From Dysidea avara (taxonomy: Eukaryota > Porifera > Demospongiae > Dictyoceratida > Dysideidae), in the NCBI RefSeq assembly GCF_963678975.1, contig NC_089275.1:13981682-14045681 (forward strand): 64,000 bases of DNA, read 5' to 3'. Position numbers and translations under genes: made by a program. Shown piece by piece: positions 44,001 to 56,000 of this stretch. The notes under the pieces were generated by a model. That model did no database searches and was not told where the DNA came from. It saw only the letters and a program-made list of their open reading frames with translations. Each line of letters starts with the position of its first letter. The stretch's first letter is position 1.

Positions 44001-47000
44001 CTCTAACCCTCACTCTCTGAACTGTTCTATGACCCCTGTTTTGTGCAGTGTTAATGTTTTGTTTCCCATTATAACAGTGCTTGGATACATATGGTACATA
44101 AGTTGATGATTTTCAACAATGAACACTTCTGTATATTGCTAGGCTCACATACAAGCTAGTATAGCTCAAATTCATCTGACATAATACACCACTAGTGATA
44201 GCAGCAATGCATTGAATTCTATGGACAAGGGAACATGCATCTCTGTACCATATTTTTGATTACATAATTTCTTACAGTAGATGCAACAGAATGGCCTGCT
44301 ACTCCCAACATCTTATGTAAGCTGCCTTAGCCATCCAGTTGAGTGAAAAGTTCAACTGGAGTAATTTTGCATCACTAGCAAATAAAGAAAGGCTATGCTA
44401 TGTCTGTGTCACACAAAAATGACATTTAACCTTGTTATCATAACTTTGTTTTGTGGTGTCAGTGATGTAATGTGATGTACTCAAGAATGCTCCTCTTTAC
44501 AATGTCCTAATAAAGTATTTTAAAATTCATTTTTGTACTATATACAAGACATCCATGCCCAAACCCTGCAGTTTACCAAATTACATGTTTCCTTGTCCTT
44601 ACGCTTCAAACTACAGTACTCCTGGTAATAGCTATCATTCCACAATATAAATTCATTTATTGTATATACTTGAAGGTTACCTTTATATGTAAAATGTGTA
44701 TTTGTAGTTTTGCTTTGCATATCGTGGAGCATTACCATTAGTACTGAATACTCAACCTTCTGTATTAATGGCTGATGGGAGTAGAAGAGTTTATGGTGTT
44801 GCAATTCCACTACCTGAAGATGAATTTCCACGCTCCTCAACCAGTTGGTCTTACAGATGTATAAATCTTTATGAGTATTACACTGTGTCCAGCCATTTTG
44901 CAGGAGTAGGACTTGAATTTACTGTTCATCAGTTGCTGTTCAGAATAAGTGGTGATTTATGGGTTGATGAACTTTCCATACAGCAAGGAAGTAATCAAAG
45001 TAAGATATAGCTATCATTATACATATGCCGTAATAATCATCAATACAAATGTGTGTCACTTAAAACAATAATTCATTACACATTCCTCTAAATAAAACGT
45101 GTATACGTATAAATCTAAACCACAACAGCTAAGTTCTGAAGTACCTGTATATGTACATATAATATATATATGGCAATTACTGGTGTGAAAGAGAAGTGAT
45201 GTCAAAGTTGGTGAGAAAGAACTAGCTGCAGTTATGTTAATATCAATACTCTGGGTAACAACTATCATTGCAGCTACCATCTTTCATAACAAATCAGTAA
45301 CATTTAACAGGCTGCACATATTACAACTCTAATGAGGTGGTGTTGATACTTGCAATTTAAAAATTATTTAGCTTTAATTATTATGAGTAGTCCTTCTAGA
45401 GTGGTTATTCATTGTTACTAATGTTGTTCTTCGCTATTAAATGATGGGAAGAAAATTATTGTGTGCTTAACGAGTGCAATTCTAAGAACTTACTAACCCC
45501 TGTACTCTCTTTTGTGCAGTTTTTATTCAAGAACATCCAGTTAGACCCAATGGAATATACATTGATGAAATAGATGTGCAGCACTCTGTTGTACCATATG
45601 AAGGCCTGACTCTATCTGATTCATCCACTTTTGTAACAAGATATCTCACCTATACTGTTAAATACACTGTACATGACTGTGCTGTTGGTATACCACTATT
45701 GAGTTACACTACTACTAATGATGACTTGATAAGTGTCCAAAGAACTGTTGGTGCAACATCTGGGGTGACAGGTGAATTTACAGTCTCTGCACCACAGTAC
45801 ACTACCACAGGAGCTCAAACAATGCAAACCTTTTCATATAATGTTGATGATTCCACACTTGAAAAATGGCTTGAAGAAACATTTGATATTGGTGATGTAC
45901 AAGTCACAGCAAGTGGTTCATGTCATGCAGTGACATACAATATCCAATGGTTGGAAAGAGGTGGTGATCAAGAGCCACTGATGGTTGATGGTAGTGGCTT
46001 GGTCCAAGAAGTTGGAGATAACACTTCTATAGCAGTAGAGACAATTACTAATGGTGGAGTATTTCTGAGGCCTTTCAGAGGTGACATGCTCAGGCTCCCA
46101 AAAGAAGACCCTCAGGTACTTTAACCATAATTTTTTAGTATGCATACACAGAGAAAGAGTATTATTTTATTTTTGAATATACATATATTTATTGCTTATA
46201 TAGAGTTGTGTGATAATGTAGCATATAATTTACTGATGTAAGTTATTTTTCTGTATTCTATAGGTTGAGGTCATAATCAACAGAATCCCATCATCTTGCA
46301 AAAATGACAACTGTAGCTTCATTTTCTCAGCTAACATGACCCCAACTGTGACTTTCATTTCTCCAATAACTGGTCAATCTGGAACCATTGTTAATATCAC
46401 TGGTAGTGATTTTACTCCAAATGTCACAAGTGTGACAATAGGTGATGCTCCTTGTTACATACTGGAAGCTGATGATAGTTTTATTTCATGCATGGCTGGT
46501 GTAAACACAGCTGGTACATATGATGTATATGTCATGATTGAGTCTAAAGGTCTTGCAATGAGTAATGCTACATTTGAGTACACCTTAACTATTGATGGTG
46601 TGTATGACTATGATAGTGGTAGTATAGGAGGAGGTACTCTAGTCACCATACAAGGTGAGGGATTTCCTGAAGTGGATGAACGAGATTTTACAGATCTCAT
46701 TGGTGAATTTACTGTTGTACATTTCTCTAATGCCTCACACATATCACAAACGCCAAGCACAGAACTTACCATTAGGTTTGATAACATTGTCTGTATCATT
46801 GTCAAGTCAAGTAATTCACATGTCACTTGCATGAGTGGTCCTCATCCAGAAGGCATGGTTGACATCACTGTTAATGTCAATAGCATCACAGCTGTCATTG
46901 AAAATGGTTTTCGGTATTCAACTACAGCTATTCCTGTAATAACTAGTATCACACCTTATCATCTAGCTGTACATACAGAGACTACCATCACTATAAGGGG

Positions 47001-50000
47001 GTCATGGGCAGTAGGCATGGTATATATGAATGGTGCAGATATTAGAGTTGTGATAAACGGCCTAGCTTGCGAAGTGATAGCATACAACAATGACAGTATT
47101 GATTGTGGAGCCCCACCACAAGCACCAAATACTTATCCACTCTTTGTGTCTGTCAGTGGGATGGGTTTTGCGATTCAAGAAGCAGCTGTTACTAGTAATT
47201 CAGAATTCTTATATCCACCTGTACTTTATCAACTACAAGTGTCTTCTGTAACCCCTACTATTGGTTCAGTGCTAGGAGGAACACCAATTACCATATACGG
47301 AAGTGGGTTTACCACAGAATCATCTGAAATTAATGTCACAATTGGTGACATTCCATGTAATGTTACTGCTGCTAACACAACTAGTATAGAGTGTATTACT
47401 GGCAGTACTTCTAAGACTGCTACTGTGCAAGCTGCAGTGATAAATTCCACTTTAGTCTGGGACCCATCAGTTGTTGTACTACAAGCAGGAGATAACGTTG
47501 AGTGGACATGGAGTGGTGGAATTTCTCTTGACCTATTCCAGGTTGCCAATGGCTCCAGTGTCTATGATGGTCAGGGATTCAAAACCAGCCGTATGCAAGA
47601 TGGAAGTTTTGCATATACTTTTTCAAAGTCTGGTGTATATTTCTATGCCAGTGATTTTGATAGCTCTACACAACTTAGAGGTGAAATTATTGTTGAAGAA
47701 GTAACTGAACTTACTTTCCCAGTAACAGTAATGATCGGAGATAGTTATGCAGAATATTTGATCACTGACAACCAAGGTAAAAGATCTATATTACCTGGAT
47801 CATCATCTTGTGAAGGTACACCATTTCCTGAAGTTGTCACTTTTGCATACCTCTCATGTACCACTCCAATGGTATCTTCCATATCTCCACTCAATGCAAC
47901 CCTACAAGATACAATCACCCTCACTGGTGAAAGATTTTCAGATGTTACAGAGCTCAACACAGTGAAGATAGGAGATCATGACTGTACAATAGTTGACATA
48001 ACTCACTCTTCAATTAGCTGTATTATAGAAAATACTGCTATTCCTGTTAATGAACCACTATCAGTTGAGGTCTCAGTGTTCAGTTGTGGATATGCTCTTA
48101 TTGCTATAAATGATGAAGTTGACAGGACAATCACTTTCTATGCATTCATTGATAACTACACTCCCAAAGTTGGATCTATTTCAGGTGGCCAAGAACTTTC
48201 AATCACAGGCTCAGGATATCTTGATACCACAACAGTGGACATTGATGGCAATGAATGTGAGATACTGTTTTACAACTATACCAATATTGTTTGCATGACT
48301 CCAGCATATTCTGGATCAGGAGAAGAAATTCAGTCTGCAGTGGTGGTCACTACTAATGGACTAGAAGCCAGGTGTAGACTATCCTCATGTTACTTCAACT
48401 ACTCCTTGTCATCCACACCAACAATCTCCTCAGTAGACCCAACCAGTTTTTATGGTGACATTCCCATCAATTTAACACTAACATTTGATAACTTCTTACC
48501 TCTTTCACCATACGATGTGACAGTTGGATACTACCCTTGTGATGTCATAGAAACATCTAACTTGTCAATCATTTGTACACTCTATCCTATTCCAGCTGGA
48601 GATTACACTTTGGGAGTTACCACATCTTCTGGTGAGGCTATGTTCACTGTATCTCCTAGAGTAAAAAGTGTGGCTCAACTCATGTCGCTTAATCCATCCA
48701 CTGGTAGTGTTAAGGGTGGCAACACCATAGTGATCATGGGTAGTGGATTTTCTAGTGAGACTACTAACCTTAGTGTGCTCATTGGTGAGCAAGAGTGCCA
48801 AGTTTTGTATAGTAATTACTCTGTCGTTTACTGTATTGTGCCTCCACAAACTGATATGTACAACACAGTAACAGTCACAGTCAATGATGTGGTCTTCCCT
48901 ACTGCTACATACAATTATAGCACAGTAGAAAATTCTCCACAGATAATATCCATCACTCCCACATCAGGTCAAGGTGGAGACAATGTAACTATTACTGGAG
49001 ATTTGTTTGCTACTATTTCTTCAGACAATGTGGTCACTATTGGAGGTGCTGAATGTGTTATCTATGATGCATCAATAACAGAGATTAGTTGCACCTTGGG
49101 ACCAACACTTTCCGGATCTTATAAGGTTAATGTCTTGTTAACTGGTACAGGATATGCTGTAGGAGATGTTGACTTCATGTATGTGCTAATGGTCTCCACA
49201 GTTTCACCAATGCAAGGAAGTTTTGCTGGCAAAAATACTCTTACTGTCTTTGGTGTGGGATTTGAACCAGCTTCCACTTTTGTCACCATCTGCAATCAAT
49301 CCTGTATTCCTACTAATGATCCTCCTAGTTTAACCATGTTAAATTGTGAAGTACCAAGTTATACCTACCCTGGATCAGATGTAGTATGTGATGTTATCGT
49401 GACCACAATGGACACTATTTATGTAATACAAGATGGGTATACCTACATGAACAGCTTGACACCACAAGTAACCAGCTTCTATCCACAAATGGGAGGAACA
49501 GCTGGAGGAACTACATTAACAATAACAGGTAGTGGATTTTCACCAAGTGCTATTGTCACTATCAGTGGGGTACAGTGTTCTATAATTTCCATGAATGATT
49601 CAACCATTACATGCCAAACTGGTGCCATTGGCAGAACTATCAAAGCTGAAGTATTGGTTGAAGTTGAAGGAAACTTTGCTGTGACTGGTGGGCTAACATT
49701 TTTCTATGTAGATTTGTGGAGTTCTACGTACACTTGGGGAGGAGAATCACCACCAGTGGAAGGGGATTTTGTTGTTGTACCCAGAGGACAGACTTTAGCA
49801 CTTGATGTACATACTCCCATCTTGTCATTTCTTCTCATTCAAGGAGGAACTGTGATGTTCCTTGATACTCAAGATGTCAGCTTGCATACTCAGTTTGTTC
49901 TAATCACAGACAATGGAGCATTACAAGTGGGAACAGAAGATGAACCCTTTACCCATAAAGCAGAGATAGTCCTTTATGGCCATGTTCTGTCTACTGAATT

Positions 50001-53000
50001 ACCCCTGTATGGTGCTAAGGCATTAGCTGTTCGTCACGGCACACTGGATCTGCATGGAATTCCACTCAACGTAACATGGACTAAACTTGATGTTACTGCA
50101 GACCCTGGAGATACCATGATTACTTTACAAGAAGCTGTACCATGGGAAGTTGGTGGAAAAATTGTCATAGCATCAACTAGCTATAGTCAAAGAGAAAATG
50201 AAGAAGTGGAAATTACTGCTATTGATGGGTCAAGGACTGTGTTAACCATTAGTCCTCCACTGCAGTACCAACATTTGTCAGTTAAACAGACAATAGCTGG
50301 ACAATACATTGACACTAGTGCTGAAGTAGGTTACTTGACCAGAAATGTAGTTTTCAGAGGTAACAGGATTAAAGAATGGGACACTACAATACCAGATTGT
50401 CCCGAAGAGTTCATGCCTGGCCAATTTGATGTGCAGACTTGTTTCCAGGGACGGTTTGGAGAAGAAACAGAAAGCGATCAATTTGGAGGCCAAATCATGT
50501 TACACGCACGAGTTATGGATCAACATTTAGTAACAGGAAGAATTGAATATGTTGAAGTGACTCATGCTGGACAAGCATTCAGACTTGGTCGCTATCCAAT
50601 ACATTTCCATCTCAATGGAGATGTTACTGGATCATACGTGAGGGGATGTGGTATCCACCACACTTTCAACAGAGCTGTCACTGTACATGCTGTAAACAAT
50701 TTGCTAGTTGAGAGGAATGTTGCTTACAATATAATGGGACATGCTTACTTTTTAGAAGATGGAGTAGAGGTTGGTACGATCATTCAAGATAACCTTGGTG
50801 TGTTTGTGAGAGGTTCCAGTAGTTTACTTAATGTTGATGTAACACCTGCTACTTTCTGGGTCGTCAACCCAAACAATACAGTAAGAAGAAATGCAGCTGC
50901 TGGTGGTAGCCATTTCGGTTTCTGGTATAGATTGGAGAGGCATCCCAGTGGTCCATCATTCACTGATACAATATGCCCACAAAATGTCCCTCTAGGAGAA
51001 TTTGATGATAACAGTGCACACTCAATGGGCTGGTATGGCTTGTGGGTATTTCAAACATACTTTCCCAAAGTGGGGGGAGAATGTGATGGTACAGAAGATC
51101 AACCTGCTATATTCAATAGATTGTTAGCATGGAAGAACATTCGAGGAGTGGAATTTCATGAGAGAGTTGGAGCACTACAAGTGCATAATTCTACAATGTT
51201 AGACAATGAGCTTGCTGGTGTAGAGATAACAGAAAATATTGGAGAATGGGGTGAACGAGGACCACTAGTCAAAGATGTACTAATAGTTGGCCACAGTGAC
51301 CTAAATTCAAATAATACTGATTTCTGTTCTGAATCTGGTCTTAGATCACCAAGGTCATATTACTTAACAGTCTCAAATGTAACCTTTGTTAACTTTGATA
51401 GACCAGGCTGTTCAGCCATACTAGCTTGTTCAGACTGTAAAGTTTTTCAAGGTGGCTTTCTAACAAGATATGAACACATCACTTTAATTGATTCCCCTAA
51501 CTTTTCAGAATGGCAATGGAACTTTGAACATGTCCATAGAGATTTAGATGGCTCTCTGTTGGGATTTCCTAATAGTTCACTGGTTCCTTACAGTGGTGTA
51601 CTACCACCTGATCACTGCATGCTACATGAGTCCACCAGCAACTCAATTATCAACAGCAGTGTGTGCGATGCCACAGTTGATTTTGTAAGGATAGCCATAC
51701 ATAGTGTTACGCCATCATCTATATCAAGCCGGACAATTTACCTGACCAATGAATATGGAACTGTGAATTTAGACTATGTGAAAACAAGACTAACTGGTCC
51801 AGCAGGGTACATGGCTATATTTCCTAAAGGACATGAATATCTTTTTAGATGGGATGAGGGTGATCACTTGACAAACATATCATACACCATGCTGATTTCT
51901 GGACTAGAGGAATATGAGTATATTTTGATTTGCCACAATTTTTCCCAATCAATTGATGGAGTTGTTATAAATGAGATAGAACAAAATGAAACTAACACAA
52001 AGCCGAATCCTGCTGTCCATAGTACAGGTGATTGGTTTATTGATGACTCTAACCTGCTAACATATTTGGTAAAAGGTCAACGTGGTAGTGATAGTATAAC
52101 AATTAATTATGCATCTTTTCGCTGCTTCTATGAAAACTGTGTTCCGCCAACTCCACCACCCACTCTCCCTCCAGGTGAAGTTAATGATACACAAAACTGG
52201 TCAGATGTTTCAATCTGGGAAGGAGGACAACTCCCACAAGAAGGTGATAGTGTTTACATTAACTGTACCCTGTATGTGATAATTGACATACTAATCCCGA
52301 GACTGAAAAATATTACAATATGTGGTGGACTGGAACTCCTAGACTCTCTCAATCATACAATTGAAGTAGATAACATATTGATAGATGGGGGAAGACTGGT
52401 GGTAGGCACACCAATCAATCCCTTTCAAAACATGGCCACTATTACTTTACATGGAACTCAAAATACACCAGAATTTATTTTGCCACCGATTGGGCCCATC
52501 CTTGGGGCAAAAGCTATTGGAGTGTTTGGCCAAATAATTCTCCATGGCCAAGAAAGACTTGTTATTTGGACACATTTAGCAAAGACAGTACTTCCAGGCT
52601 CTAACACTATAGAAGTAGTTGACACTCCAGACTGGAGAGTAGGAGAAGAGATAGTAATAGCATCAACTTCTTATGAAATGTCACACACAGAAAAATTTGA
52701 AATTCTTGCTATATCAGGCAACACTATAACACTTAATGGAAACCTACAGTATAAACATCTTGGTGAAGAGACTACAACAGATGATCACATATTTATACAA
52801 AGAGCTGAAGTAGGCCTCTTAACAAGAAATATTAAAATTCAAAGTGGAGATTTTGCCATAACTGATGATCAAGCCTTTGGATGCAGAATACTTGTTGGCT
52901 CATACACAAATTCATTCTCAGTACAAAATGTTGGAAGTGCTCAAATAGATGGTGTAGAGATCATTAATTGTGGACAAGAAGGATACCCAGACTCCTTTGA

Positions 53001-56000
53001 TCCACGGTATTCATTTGCCATACTCAACACTAGAACTACTGCAACTGATACTGACATTACTTACATTAGAAGAAGCAGTATTCATGATGGCTATAACTCT
53101 GGCATTGGTGTGTTTGGATCAGACAATGTATTGGTCTCTGATAATGTCATTCATAGTACTGTTGGTCCTTCAGTGATTTTACAAGGATCAGGTCACACAC
53201 TGGAAAAAACAATGGCAACTGTAGCCTTATTTCCTGGGACATATCGTGGCATTGATGATCCCGAGAATGTTAAATGGACTGCAAATTTTGAGCTAACTGG
53301 TACTACAGATTTGGTGCTAATTGGAAATGCAGCTGCAGGTGGTGGGAAAGTTGGTTTCCATGTTGATGGTGAGCCATGTGATTCTCCAGTAGTTAATGGT
53401 ACACCTCGATGGGAAGGAAATGTGGCCCATTCCACATTACATGGAATACACATACCATATCCTGATGGGCTGCCCCAATGTTCACAGCTGAGCCACTTCA
53501 CAATTTATAGTTGTTACCATTATGGTATTTTTGCATACAGTCAGTCTGGAATTTATATGCAAAACAATGTCTTGGTTGACAATAAAGCTGCCATTTTGTT
53601 ATACGTGTATGCTCCACGCTCCCTATCACATCAAACATCCACAAAGCAAGTAAGAATAGAAAACAGCATCATTGTTGGTAGTAGTCCACATTTAACAGCA
53701 GAAGATGACAGTATTGTTCCAGCAGTAGCATCTCATCCTAAATCATTTCAATCTATACTAGCACCCAATGGTGGTCATGTTGGACTGATACTTTCTAGCT
53801 TTATGTCTGGCATAGGGCACTTTCCTAAATTTTCTTGGGCTTCTCTCAACTCATATCCAGCTATAAGTGGTTTAACATCATTAGATAGTGTAAGCTTCAT
53901 AAACTTTGGTAGACGTGGCTCCATGCGAGATATTGCATTTATGAGTAATCCCGTCAGTGAAGACTGCCAACATCCCACTTATGTGTCCAATATAAAGCTG
54001 ATTAATGTTGATAGCAATTCACTTTACTATAACCACATGCCCAATCTTGGTAGCGTAAATCCTTCTGACTGTGTTGATCTGGACTGTGATGGTCAGAAAC
54101 ACATTCTTATAAAGGATTTAGATGGGTCACTGTTGAACTCTGGTCCTGATGGGACAATTATATCACAAGCAGAGTTTGAATGGGATGGAGATCCCAGAAG
54201 GGGTCTTGGAGATTTCCGCATTCCAAAAGTATTAACAGAAGATACAAGCAATTCCTTGCCAGTAGATGACCTGTTTCCTCTGAAAGGAATTGTGAGAGGT
54301 GGTAACAGATCTGAGTCCAACTGCACTTGGATTTCACAGTGGAATTCCTACAATTGTACTGGACTAGACCATCTAATGTTTATCTTTGAAAGTTTAGATG
54401 AAGACACAGAAGTACGAAGGTTGTCACCATTTGCTCTGGCTGCTAGTGGATTTATCGACTTACTAAATGGACCACAAGATCAAGGATGGTGTGGTGCATG
54501 GCTACACATGTCAAGAAAGAATCTCAACATTTTATGGCCTCATTGCTCCAGGATTAAACTATGAATTAGCTCTATCCAGCACAAACCCACAAAACATGAG
54601 ATTTCATTTGGTATATGCTGAAGAGAGTGATGCCATAAGAATTGCCTTTAAGTACACCAATCCACAAAGGCTAGATATTTACTATGGAGACTCTTACATC
54701 AATCCAAAAAATGTTGAAGAAGATGAAAATGGAGAGCTTGTGTTTAAGTCAAAAGATCCCAGTTTACCATATGATCAGTTTCTTCCTACACTTGATGATC
54801 CAGCGGGGTCTAACTTTTATGAGAGATCATTGGAACAATTGTACTTCATCCTTCGTGGCAATACACCCATCACTGTAAGAACAGCTCCTGTAATCCAGTT
54901 GGCAATTAATCTTCCCCCTGTTACTGTTGATGAATTTTTTGAAGATAACTTAGTTAACAATCTTGCAACATTGCTTGGTATTGATAAGAGCAGAATCAGG
55001 GTGGTAAATGTTATCTCAGAAGCTAGCAACCGCAAGCGACAAGTAGAAGGTACTTCTGTGGAAATAGAGATCGGTAATCCACCTGAAACTACTCTTAATA
55101 ATGAAAATGATACAGCAACTAATGAAACTACCACCACTGATCCAAATGCTCTAGATTTTGATATTCTTGAGAATGTCACTAGTATGGTAGCTGAGGTTAT
55201 TCAAACTGGTCAGCTGGAGGAAATGCTCAATATATCTATTTTATCTGCTGATGTACAGCCACCAGTGGCACCACCAGTAGATCCCACTAGTGGTGTACGA
55301 GCAACACCAGATACAGGTGGCCCACAACCAGGGGAAGTTGAGAATGGTACACTAACTTTTGGAGATAGACTAAACACTTCAGAATCTGATGACACTGGTC
55401 CTATTACACTGGCTATTCCAAGTGAGCTACGATTACTGTCTCAGCCAGAAGGTGGCATTGAGGGGTTGTCACTGACTCCTACTCCAATCCTTGCTGTGTA
55501 TGACAATAATGGAGAAGTAGTTACTAACCTTGGAATAGGTGATCCATGGGTAGCATCTATAGTTGTAACCAGCACTGGTCAGAGCAGTGTTCAAGTGATG
55601 CCTGATACGGAGGTCACCTTCATTGGAGGATATGCTAATCTTACTGACATTTCAATCACTCATCCAGGGTTTGGTTATGTTCTTACTTTCACAGTTACCG
55701 ATCCACCAGTTGGATTTACTATGGACACTGCTCCATTTGATGTCTCAAAAAGAGAATTCATAATCAATGTTGTTCAGGGTTCTCAAACTGGTAGCACTGC
55801 ATTAGAATTATCACCATATCCCATTGTAGAACTGTTAGATAAAGGAATTCTGGAAAAAGTTACTAATATTGGATGGAGAGGCAGAAAATGGTTTGCCAAA
55901 TTAAAGTTGAAAACTGCCAGTGGATCATCAACTGGTCTGGAATGGACTGCTGAATTCAACAGTAATGATACTACCGCTGCATTTAGCAAAGTGTTGATAA

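Noticed and set aside
46608-56000. Antisense ORFs of 60-120 codons opposite the giant exon
   Set aside because: Shadows of a long sense coding exon with no independent support.
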